The notes under the pieces: generated by a model
What the model saw: the letters and a program-made list of their open reading frames with translations, nothing else
The model's database searches: none
Told to the model about the DNA's origin: nothing
Assembly: GCF_014269025.2 (NCBI RefSeq)
Contig: NZ_CP077094.1
Location: forward strand, 3,038,001 to 3,102,000
Length of the DNA: 64,000 nucleotides
Source of the DNA: Pseudomonas promysalinigenes
Lineage (GTDB): Bacteria > Pseudomonadota > Gammaproteobacteria > Pseudomonadales > Pseudomonadaceae
Direction: 5' to 3'
Shown here: positions 56,860 through 64,000 of the stretch, piece after piece
Layout of the letters: the number at the start of each line of letters is the position of its first letter
How positions within the stretch are numbered: the stretch's first letter is position 1
Program-made: the position numbers and the translations under genes

Positions 56860-56990
56860 AGGGCCGCCTACCTTATGCCAGTTGAAAGGAGCGACACCTT
56901 AGCAACCGCGTATGAACACCGCGTGACGGCCCGCGGCGATTAAACAGGCCCTTGGCGCCTACCCGCTCACCGCGCCTGCAAGCCGCCCGC

Positions 56991-58361
56991 TCAGGCGAGC
57001 AGCTGGCTGATCAACTGGCCGAACAAGGCCCCCACCAGCATGACAGGCAGCACCGCCAATTCACGCTTGATGCTCAACATGCCCAATTGGTGGCTGACCT
57101 TGAAGATCAGAAACAGCGTGAAGAAGGTATGCAGCGCCACCCCCCAGAGCGCGTAATTCACCCCACCGATGGCCAACAACAACGGCATCAGGGTGAACAA
57201 CGCTACCAGCCGAATGATATTGTCCATTGCCAAGTATTTGGTCAGCCCCAATGCCAGCCATATCTGGTGGGTGAGGCCGTAGCGCAGGGTGAATAGCGAC
57301 AATGACAGTACAGCCATCATATGCCCTGCATCGTGATACCGATCGTCATACAGCCAATGGATGATCAGTGGGCTGGCAGTGAACAAGAAGCCGCAGGTGA
57401 ACAGCGTCAGTACATCGAACATCAGCCGGAAGCGAAAATACAGGCGACGCAGGCGGTCCATGTCGCCACTGCGAGCCGCTTCGCTGAAGGCCGGCAACAC
57501 CACTGCACCGGCCAGCCGCTGCAGGCTGAGCTGAAAGGCTCCGAGAATGCTTACGGCAATCGAGTAGACCCCTAGCTGCGCCACCGTCATGCTGCCACCG
57601 AACCAGATCCGGTCACCTTGCATGGCCAGTACGCCGACAGCGGACGATAGAAATACCCAACGGCCGTAATTGACGATCTCACGCAGTGCTGCAGGGTCCC
57701 ATTGCGGGCGGTCTTTGTGCCCCGGAAAAATCCAATGGCTCAGTACCGTGGTCACCAAGGTGGAAACCAGGCCGGCAGCCACCAGCGCCCAGATGGAGCG
57801 CGTCAGATAGCCGATGATCAGCATCACCAGCAGGCCGGCAATTTGCGATACAAGGTCGACCAGGACCACTTTCTTCTGCTGGAAGGCGCGGATGGCCACA
57901 TCGATCTTGGTCGACTGGAAGGCGAAGATGATTGCGAAAAAGCCAGTAACGGCCAACACCCCAGGCAACTGCGGGTCGGCGTAGGTCGAGTGCTCCGGCC
58001 ACATTTGGTAGAGCTGAGAAACCCAGCACGCTACCGCCACCAGTTGCATCACCACAAACAAACCCAGGCCGCGAATGATCTGCAGCGACCAGATGGTATT
58101 GAGGAACAGCGGGTCGTCACCGCGCGGGCTCTGAATGATGTTTTGCTTCAGGCCTACGTCCGACAGCAGCAACAAGACCACCGAAACCGTAGTGGCAATG
58201 GCCATGATGCCGAACATTTCTGGCAGCAACATGCGGGTGATGATCAGGTTGCCGCCCAGGCGAATCACCTGAGAGGCGACAATGGAGCCGATATTCAACG
58301 CCCCGGCCAACAACACGCGTTTGCGAAGGCTTTGCGAGGACGACAGATCGATCGTAGACAT
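56991..58361 (-). CDS. Wzx-like oligosaccharide flippase
   Basis: 456 residues, 12 or so helices, MVF/MATE-like polysaccharide transport fold (NIGSIVASQVIRLGGNLIITRMLLPEMFGIMAIATT ... VGVLAMQGDRIWFGG ... LQLSLQRLAGAVVLPAFSEA). It moves lipid-linked sugars across the inner membrane. No glycosyltransferases stand next to it, so its pathway lies elsewhere in the genome. It is downstream of the six-gene operon after a 123-base gap. Confidence 0.82.
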   Translation of the reverse strand: MSTIDLSSSQSLRKRVLLAGALNIGSIVASQVIRLGGNLIITRMLLPEMFGIMAIATTVSVVLLLLSDVGLKQNIIQSPRGDDPLFLNTIWSLQIIRGLGLFVVMQLVAVACWVSQLYQMWPEHSTYADPQLPGVLAVTGFFAIIFAFQSTKIDVAIRAFQQKKVVLVDLVSQIAGLLVMLIIGYLTRSIWALVAAGLVSTLVTTVLSHWIFPGHKDRPQWDPAALREIVNYGRWVFLSSAVGVLAMQGDRIWFGGSMTVAQLGVYSIAVSILGAFQLSLQRLAGAVVLPAFSEAARSGDMDRLRRLYFRFRLMFDVLTLFTCGFLFTASPLIIHWLYDDRYHDAGHMMAVLSLSLFTLRYGLTHQIWLALGLTKYLAMDNIIRLVALFTLMPLLLAIGGVNYALWGVALHTFFTLFLIFKVSHQLGMLSIKRELAVLPVMLVGALFGQLISQLLA

Positions 58362-58484
58362 GGCACCCACTGACCTGGTTTTAAGAAGTCACTATAGTCT
58401 CAATTCGCCATGTTGCTGATGGCCTCACCCAGTCACCGACACTCAAGCGGCACCTGCGCCCCCCGAGCATCATCGCCGCAGCGC

Positions 58485-59849
58485 TCAATCCAACGGCAGC
58501 AGCACACTGGCAGCCAGCCCGCCGCTTGGGCGGTTATCCAGGCGCACCTGACCGCCAAGGCGGTCAACGATGGTCGCGACGATCGACAGCCCAAGCCCTG
58601 CACCATTGGGGCTGTTGCGACTGTAGAAGCGTTCGAACACTCGAGAAAGGCTGGCTTGATCGATACCCGGCCCTTCGTCCTCGACCATCAGTTCGAAGGC
58701 GCTGTCGCGCCGGCGCAATGACACGATGATGCGCCCTGCCGGTGGTGAATGTTCAACCGCATTGGACACCAGGTTCTGCAGCGCAATACCCAAGGCGCCG
58801 GCATCGATTGCCAAGTGATGCTCACCTTCATCGATGTCCAGCGAGGGCTCAAGGCCGCGGTCAAGTATCCACGGGGTCAGGTCAGCCAAGGTATCGGTGA
58901 CCACTTCGGCCAGGTCTACCCGAGCGCTTGCCCGTAAACCAGGGCGCGGCTCGACACGCGCCAGGGTTAGCAATTGGTTGACTACCCGAGTCAGCCGGTC
59001 GACGCCCCCGATCAGAAAACCCAGCGCTTTGTGCCGCTCGGCCTCATTACCGGCCGCCAGTGCATTCTGGGCATGCAGACGCAGTACGGCCAACGGGGTG
59101 CGCATTTCGTGGGCAGCGTCGGCGATGAAGCGGTGCTCACGGCGCAGCAAGTCATCGATCTGGGCCAGCAAGCGATTGATCGCGGCCTGCATGGGCTCGA
59201 GCTCTGAGGGCAACGGTACCAACTGCAACGGTTCGAGGGATTCGGCATGACGGTTGCGAATCACCGTGGCCATGTTCTGCAGCGGCCGTAGCCCCCAGCC
59301 GATCGCCACCCAAACCAAAAGCGCCAACGCCAGGCTGCCGAGCAGGAACGGGAACAGCGTGTGCCGAACGATACGATCGATCAGGTCGTAGCGTACGTCA
59401 TTGCGCTCGCCCACCCAGATGACCCAGTGCTTTTCCGGTACCGGTAGGACGAAGCCACGCCAGCGTTCGCCGGCGCTGATGAAATCGTAGAAACCAGGGG
59501 CCGACGGCGGTGGGTCAAGGGTCGGTGCACTGGCGGTATGGACCAAGCGACCGACACCGTCTTGCCACACCTGAAAGGCCAGCTTGCTTTCGTAAGGGTG
59601 CCCCACCTGCCCTCGCCCAGCCTTGCTCAACGCTGCGTTGAACGCCTCGTATAGCGCTTGGCGCGAGCTGTCCTGCACCGGCATGCTCATCACACCCTGG
59701 AGCAAGCGTGCATTCTGGGCGAGGTGGGCGTCGTACACCTCGTTAATTTCCCGGCGGCTGTCGTGGTAGTTGTACAGCGCCAGCAGGCCGGTACCCAGCA
59801 GCAGTAGCAACATCACGCGCCACAGTGTGCGCTGGCGCAACGAACTCAT
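58485..59849 (-). CDS. QseC-type membrane histidine kinase
   Basis: 454 residues. Two membrane helices (about 10-27 and 165-185) flank a periplasmic sensor, followed by HAMP (PLQNMATVIRNR), DHp with HRFIADAAHEMRTPLAVL, N-box NLVSNAVEHSP and G-boxes DEGPGID and GAGLGLSIV. Its start overlaps the regulator stop by four bases. Together with the regulator it may control the rest of the run, sensing an unknown periplasmic signal. Confidence 0.92.
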   Translation of the reverse strand: MSSLRQRTLWRVMLLLLLGTGLLALYNYHDSRREINEVYDAHLAQNARLLQGVMSMPVQDSSRQALYEAFNAALSKAGRGQVGHPYESKLAFQVWQDGVGRLVHTASAPTLDPPPSAPGFYDFISAGERWRGFVLPVPEKHWVIWVGERNDVRYDLIDRIVRHTLFPFLLGSLALALLVWVAIGWGLRPLQNMATVIRNRHAESLEPLQLVPLPSELEPMQAAINRLLAQIDDLLRREHRFIADAAHEMRTPLAVLRLHAQNALAAGNEAERHKALGFLIGGVDRLTRVVNQLLTLARVEPRPGLRASARVDLAEVVTDTLADLTPWILDRGLEPSLDIDEGEHHLAIDAGALGIALQNLVSNAVEHSPPAGRIIVSLRRRDSAFELMVEDEGPGIDQASLSRVFERFYSRNSPNGAGLGLSIVATIVDRLGGQVRLDNRPSGGLAASVLLPLD

Positions 59850-60508
59850 GCCTTGGCCTCGACCAGGTAGCCGATACCGCGCACGGTGCGGATCAGCCCG
59901 TTGAACAGCTTCTTGCGCAAGTGGTAGATATTGACCTCCAGGGTATTGCTTTCAGGCTCTTCGTCCCAGCCATACAGCAACTGTGTCAGGCGCTCGCGGG
60001 TGAACACCTTGCCCGGTTGCGCCAGCAGCTCGTGCAACAATACATACTCCTTCGGCGTGAGCACCACTTCAGCGCCGTTGTAGTGCACCTGCTGCGTGGC
60101 AGGGTCGAGGCTGACCCCGGCATGTTCGATCAGAACCTTGGCACGCCCGGCGCTACGCCGCAGCAAGGCACGCAAACGTGCCTTCAACTCGTTGACGTCG
60201 AACGGCTTGACCAGGTAGTCGTCAGCGCCAGCATCCAGGCCATTGATACGATCGTCCAGGGCATCCCGGGCGGTGAGGATGAGCACTGGCAGCGAATTGC
60301 CGCCAGCGCGCACCCGCCGCAGTAGCTCGATACCATCCATGCGGGGCAACCCAAGGTCGAGAATCACCAGGTCAAAGGCCTCATGCTGCAGTGCATGCAA
60401 ACCGCTGACACCGTCGCGCAGCCAGTCGAGGGTGTAACCCTCCTGGCGTAACCCGTCGCAGATTCCTTCACCCAGTGCGATGTCATCCTCAACCAGCAGC
60501 AGCCGCAT
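59846..60508 (-). CDS. OmpR/PhoB-type response regulator (QseB-like)
   Basis: 220 residues. Receiver with RLLLVEDDIALGEGI, phospho-acceptor Asp51 in DLVILDLGLPRMDGIEL, KPFDVNELKARL; C-terminal winged helix VLTPKEYVLLHELLAQPGKVFTRERLTQLLYGW. It follows the TPR gene after two bases and overlaps the kinase. Confidence 0.93.
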   Translation of the reverse strand: MRLLLVEDDIALGEGICDGLRQEGYTLDWLRDGVSGLHALQHEAFDLVILDLGLPRMDGIELLRRVRAGGNSLPVLILTARDALDDRINGLDAGADDYLVKPFDVNELKARLRALLRRSAGRAKVLIEHAGVSLDPATQQVHYNGAEVVLTPKEYVLLHELLAQPGKVFTRERLTQLLYGWDEEPESNTLEVNIYHLRKKLFNGLIRTVRGIGYLVEAKA

Positions 60509-60510
60509 AG

Positions 60511-61152
60511 TCAGTCCTGTTTGTCCTTGATAGCCTTGAGTAAAGCATCGATATCGGCGCGGCGACCCTGGTCTGCCAGCTCACGCCCTGGCCGAGGTGG
60601 GGCCTGCAAGGCTTTTTGCAGGGCAGCGGTAGCCTCAGGGTAGTGTTTCTGCCGGTACAGATGATCCGCCCAGAAGTAATTACTGTCGATGCCATTGGGG
60701 TTTATTTGCAGGGCTTTGCGCAACAAGGCATCTGCCTTGTCGGCATCGCCGAAACCGATAGGCCAGCCAGGCACTTGGTCATACAGCGTGCCCAGGCTGG
60801 TGTAAGCCGAGCCCTGCAAGGCATTGGGGTCCAGTTTCATGGCCTGCTCCAGGCTGGCCTTGGCGGCCTTGACCTTGCCCAGTGCCCCAAGGCCACCCGT
60901 TGCACCTGCCCAACTGCTATTGATGATCCCCTCCCAGATCAGCGGTTCTGGCGTGCCCGGGTACTGACGTACGAACACGGCAGCATCGCCAGCCAGTTTC
61001 TCGAATGCATCGGCACGCTTTTCTTTGGGCAGTTGATACTGAATTTGCGCCCAACGCTGCTGCAAATCGCTCAGGTGCTGACTACCCGCCTGGTCCAATG
61101 CCCAGGTAAAGGGGGCGAATGCCAGCAAGCTGGCCACGAACAGACGCTTCAT
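60511..61152 (-). CDS. Periplasmic TPR-repeat protein
   Basis: 213 residues with a signal peptide (LFVASLLAFAPFTWA) and several TPR-like helix pairs (LEQAMKLDPNALQGSAYTSLGTLYDQ, LLRKALQINPNGIDSNYFWADHLYRQ). It probably scaffolds protein contacts in the periplasm. Its start overlaps the SDR stop by four bases. A partner for the kinase sensor is conceivable. Confidence 0.82.
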   Translation of the reverse strand: MKRLFVASLLAFAPFTWALDQAGSQHLSDLQQRWAQIQYQLPKEKRADAFEKLAGDAAVFVRQYPGTPEPLIWEGIINSSWAGATGGLGALGKVKAAKASLEQAMKLDPNALQGSAYTSLGTLYDQVPGWPIGFGDADKADALLRKALQINPNGIDSNYFWADHLYRQKHYPEATAALQKALQAPPRPGRELADQGRRADIDALLKAIKDKQD

Positions 61153-61955
61153 TTGATCGACTCCTTCGAGTGGCTACCAATATAACGACGAATGACCGGC
61201 AGTTGTTTGCGCAGGGCGCGGTCGACCACCCCTGGCAACATGCCGTTGATGCGCACGAACAGCTTTTCCGGCCACCCCAGGTACAGCTCGCTACGTTCAG
61301 ACTGCACCGCTTCGAGCACCGCCCGCGCAACATCCGCCGGATCATCCATGCCGACCTTCAGCGCTTGGTTCAGCGCTGTCGCAGCACTGCTGTTCATCGA
61401 GGTACGGGTTGCCCGAGGGGCGGCATACAGAACATCGACCGTGGTGTCGGCCAGCTCGCGGCGCAGCGCCTCTGAGAACCCGCGCAAGGCAAACTTGCTG
61501 GCACAGTAGGTGGCATAACCGGGATAGCCGATCGAGCCATAGGTCGAGCCAACATTGACCACCAGTGCTTTGGGCTGGGCACGCAAAAGCGGTAGGCACG
61601 CGCGCGTGAGCTGCAACGGCGCCTTCAGGTTGATGTCCAGCAACTCATCGAGCGCGTGCTCGTCCAACTGGTCTAGCAGCGCGAAGCGGTTCACCCCGGC
61701 CGCGTTGATCAATACGTTGACATTACCCATCTCGCGGGCGCGGGCTACCACCTCACCGCGGCCGGCGGCACAACGCAGGTCGGCTTCTTGCCAACGCAGG
61801 CGACCGGGGTAGCGCTTCATCAGGCCTGCAAGCTCACCAATGTGCCGACTGACCGCCAGCACCTGAGCGCCCGCAGCACACAACTGCTCGGCCAATTCCA
61901 ACCCGATGCCACCACTGGCGCCGGTAAGGACCACTACGGACTCAGGCAATCGCAT
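61149..61955 (-). CDS. Short-chain dehydrogenase/reductase
   Basis: 268 residues. VVLTGASGGIGLELAEQL cofactor site, INAAGVNRFAL, and the catalytic YCASKFALRGFSEAL (Y-x3-K). C-terminal part is longer than classical SDR and resembles lipid-oxidoreductase branches. It overlaps the TenA-like gene by 14 bases and TPR by four. Confidence 0.87.
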   Translation of the reverse strand: MRLPESVVVLTGASGGIGLELAEQLCAAGAQVLAVSRHIGELAGLMKRYPGRLRWQEADLRCAAGRGEVVARAREMGNVNVLINAAGVNRFALLDQLDEHALDELLDINLKAPLQLTRACLPLLRAQPKALVVNVGSTYGSIGYPGYATYCASKFALRGFSEALRRELADTTVDVLYAAPRATRTSMNSSAATALNQALKVGMDDPADVARAVLEAVQSERSELYLGWPEKLFVRINGMLPGVVDRALRKQLPVIRRYIGSHSKESIK

Positions 61956-62622
61956 GGCGCACCTCTTGCTGCCCGGCTCGCGGCAAACCCTGGAACATAT
62001 CGGTGTACAAGCGATAGACGATTTTGGCGGCATGGATAACCGCCTGTTGGTCTGCGCGGTCTTCGAGGCGATCCATCAGTTGCTTGTAAGTCACCATGTG
62101 ATCCTGGTCGAGCGCACCGTGCGAGCTGAGGTAACTGAACGCCTGGTTAGGCAGCGCCAAGGTGCTCTGGATAGTACCTGCGGCCTGGGTGGCCAGGGCG
62201 ATGCTGGTGCCTTCGAGCACATTGACCATGCCGAACAGCCCGACCGGGTTGCCCCGGGCGATCAAGTCGTACAAGTAGGCGACCATCAGTTCGATCGGCA
62301 TCGCCGGACGGCCATCACGCACCGCCTCCCAGTCACCGCCACAGGCTTTGATGTCATTGAGAATCCACTGCTCATGGCCGTACTCTTCCTCTATGTACTC
62401 GCACACCGCGCCGCGCAGCCATTCCAGCCGCGACGGCAAGCGCGCACCACAGGCCATCATCAGCGGCACGGTGTGACGAACGTGGTAGTAGGCCTGGGTC
62501 AGGAAGGCGATGTAACTGTCCAGGCTGACCTTGCCAGCCAGGGCATCACGGATGACCGGCACGGCGAACAATGCCTGACGCTCTTGGGCCGTTTGAGTTT
62601 GCAGCGTGTCGAAAAAGGACAT
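61942..62622 (-). CDS. TenA/PqqC-like metalloenzyme-fold protein
   Basis: 226 residues, heme-oxygenase-like helical fold. It has acidic and His residues that could bind a di-iron centre: VCEYIEEEYGHEQWILND (about residues 74-90), EGTSIAL (E137) and GALDQDHMVTY (D172, H175). Relatives include thiaminase TenA, oxygenases such as UndA/CADD-type, and PqqC. Adjacent AMP-ligase and SDR suggest work on an activated acyl substrate. The reaction is unknown. Confidence 0.75.
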   Translation of the reverse strand: MSFFDTLQTQTAQERQALFAVPVIRDALAGKVSLDSYIAFLTQAYYHVRHTVPLMMACGARLPSRLEWLRGAVCEYIEEEYGHEQWILNDIKACGGDWEAVRDGRPAMPIELMVAYLYDLIARGNPVGLFGMVNVLEGTSIALATQAAGTIQSTLALPNQAFSYLSSHGALDQDHMVTYKQLMDRLEDRADQQAVIHAAKIVYRLYTDMFQGLPRAGQQEVRHAIA

Positions 62623-62630
62623 GGCGTACC

Positions 62631-64000
62631 TCACTTGAGAAGGTCGGATAACAGGGTTTGGTAACGCTTGAAGATCGCCTGGCGTCGCGGGCGTCCGTTG
62701 GCGGTCAAGGTTTCGTCTTGCTGGCTCAGGGGGGCCGGCAAGCGGTACCAGGCATGCACCTGGGCGTAATCAGGCAGTTGCGCGTTGCAACGCTGCACGG
62801 CTTGGTCAATGGCAAGATCACTGAGGTTAGGGTCCAGCGGCCACAGCAGTGCCACGTTGCGCGGCAGGGCTTCGCCATGCACGAACGCCTGAGCGATCAC
62901 ACCGCCCTGGGTCAACTCGGACTCGACCCATTCTGGGTTGACGTTGCGCCCGAAGCTGGTGATGAACTGGTGCTTCTTGCGCCCATCGAGGTATAGATAG
63001 CCGTCTGCGTCTAGGTGCCCGAGATCGCCGGTGGCCCACCATGCCTGAGTGACAGGGGCGTCTTCCAGGTAACCCAGCAAGGTCGAGCCGGCAACCAGCA
63101 CCTCACCATCCTCGGCAATGCGCACTTGAACATGGGGCAGTGGTTTGCCGACGCTGCCAGGGCGCATCGCCCCCGGACGGTTCAACGCCACGACAGAAGC
63201 GCATTCTGACAACCCATAGCCCTCGAACACCGGCAACCCCACCGCCTGCGCCCGCGCCAGCAAACTGGGCGAGACCCGCGCCCCTCCCACCGCAACGAAG
63301 CGCAACTGGCCTACCTGCATCAGCCCGCGTTCGATGGCCGTGACCAGCCCCAGCAGCAGCTGCGGTACCAGGATCAAGCTCTGTGCGCCACTGAGGGCAA
63401 TGGCGCCCAGAAGGCGCTTGAAATCCACTTGGCTGGCACCGCCCACGCCCAGCTGCTCCTGCGGGTAAAGCTGCACACAGGCCCCAGCCATGAGCGCGGC
63501 GTACACACCGAGGTTTTCCAACAACACCCCCAGAGGCAGTACCGCCAGGTACCGTTGTGGGGAGGTGGGACGGCTGGCAGCCTCCAGCTCCCGTGCTACC
63601 CGCAATAGGCTGCCAGCGCTCAGGCACACCCCTTTCGGGCTACCGGTACTGCCAGAGGTGTAGGTCACCTTGGCGGTGCCGACCGGTAAAGCAACCCGGC
63701 TCGACGCCTCCCGGACCCAAAACTCGCCTTGCTGTACAAAGCCCTTGCCCGCCAATTGCGCCGCCCACCGCGGCGTACACAACACAACCGATGCACCGCT
63801 TTGGTTGATGCAGTGGTCGAACTGGGCGGCGCTGAAGAACGACGGCACGATCACGCAAGGGCGTTCAGCGAACAGCGCGGCCAAGTCCCAGAACAACTGA
63901 TCTGGGCCGTTGTCCAGTGCCAACACCAAGGCACCTGCCGGTTGCCCATGCATGGCATGGGTGCGCAGCCCGACTTCGCCGAGCAACTGCTGATAGGTAT
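62631..64000 (-). CDS. AMP-forming acyl/aryl ligase (5' end outside window)
   Basis: The frame continues past the right edge (TYQQLLGEVGLR just upstream of the first possible internal start), so the N-terminus is missing. ATP-binding KVTYTSGSTGSPKGVCLS, GYGLSECASVV, and WATGDLGHLDADGYLYLDGRKKHQFIT are ANL-superfamily motifs. Near the C-terminus the A10 site reads LTANGRPRR, with arginine where the catalytic lysine normally stands. Likely activates a fatty or aromatic acid for the enzymes that follow. Its stop is 8 bases before the TenA-like gene. Confidence 0.85.
   Translation of the reverse strand, partial: TYQQLLGEVGLRTHAMHGQPAGALVLALDNGPDQLFWDLAALFAERPCVIVPSFFSAAQFDHCINQSGASVVLCTPRWAAQLAGKGFVQQGEFWVREASSRVALPVGTAKVTYTSGSTGSPKGVCLSAGSLLRVARELEAASRPTSPQRYLAVLPLGVLLENLGVYAALMAGACVQLYPQEQLGVGGASQVDFKRLLGAIALSGAQSLILVPQLLLGLVTAIERGLMQVGQLRFVAVGGARVSPSLLARAQAVGLPVFEGYGLSECASVVALNRPGAMRPGSVGKPLPHVQVRIAEDGEVLVAGSTLLGYLEDAPVTQAWWATGDLGHLDADGYLYLDGRKKHQFITSFGRNVNPEWVESELTQGGVIAQAFVHGEALPRNVALLWPLDPNLSDLAIDQAVQRCNAQLPDYAQVHAWYRLPAPLSQQDETLTANGRPRRQAIFKRYQTLLSDLLK

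Noticed and set aside
61942..62622. UndA (1-undecene-forming oxidase)
   Set aside because: Shares the fold, but length (226 vs about 260) and sequence around the ligands differ; neighbours also differ from known undA loci.

Overview
The window looks like a chromosomal segment of a Pseudomonas, most likely the P. putida group. The evidence is the gene content (DUF1654, PA2778-type protein, RsmA/CsrA, type IB topoisomerase, ModABC, GalU/Gor, TsdBA, NhaR, SstT, YceH) and the high-GC codon use of everything right of about 10.9 kb. The species call rests on recognised families, not on a database search.

Region 1 (1 to ~10.9 kb) is a lower-GC accessory island. From the left edge it holds a Gabija-type defence pair (gajA complete, gajB running off the window), an intact IS5-family insertion sequence (3374-4320), an unknown four-helix membrane protein, two adjacent proteins with HEPN-like R-x(4-5)-H motifs, an IS256-family remnant, a three-gene overlapping operon whose middle protein joins a zinc-motif domain to an MbcA/ParS/Xre-type (DUF2384) tail, a divergent Xre regulator and a small orphan gene. 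The island ends inside ansB, leaving an L-asparaginase without its N-terminal third.

Region 2 (10.9-33.6 kb) is core genome: an SOS-box DUF1654 gene, HD and SPOR proteins, tandem tRNA-Val genes, a PuuB-like oxidase, a degenerate C39-like lipoprotein, TerC, NhaR, SstT, YceH, the peroxide/thiol genes ahpC-ahpF-gor, galU, a tsdBA-like cytochrome pair, nitronate monooxygenase, modABC with a ModE-like operator, topoisomerase IB and RsmA.

Region 3 (33.6-47.9 kb) has a histidine kinase/KaiC-like ATPase/response regulator operon, a MerR regulator divergent from an extended SDR with a typical long-spacer MerR promoter, tRNA-Leu, DoxX, an intergenic stretch with two orphan terminators and a LexA box ahead of a PL7 (alginate-lyase fold) protein, tRNA-Cys, SohB, an SCP2/phosphotransferase/SDR group and a run of small envelope proteins.

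Region 4 (47.9-64 kb) has an SLC13/TrkA-C transporter, a MASE1-GGDEF cyclase, a TSUP exporter, two more regulators, a tyrosine-phosphatase/autotransporter fusion, a Wzx-like flippase, and a six-gene co-directional run (AMP-ligase, TenA-like metalloenzyme, SDR, TPR protein, OmpR-type regulator, QseC-type kinase) that runs off the right edge. This last run, the HEPN pair and the DUF2384 operon are the best candidates for undescribed systems.
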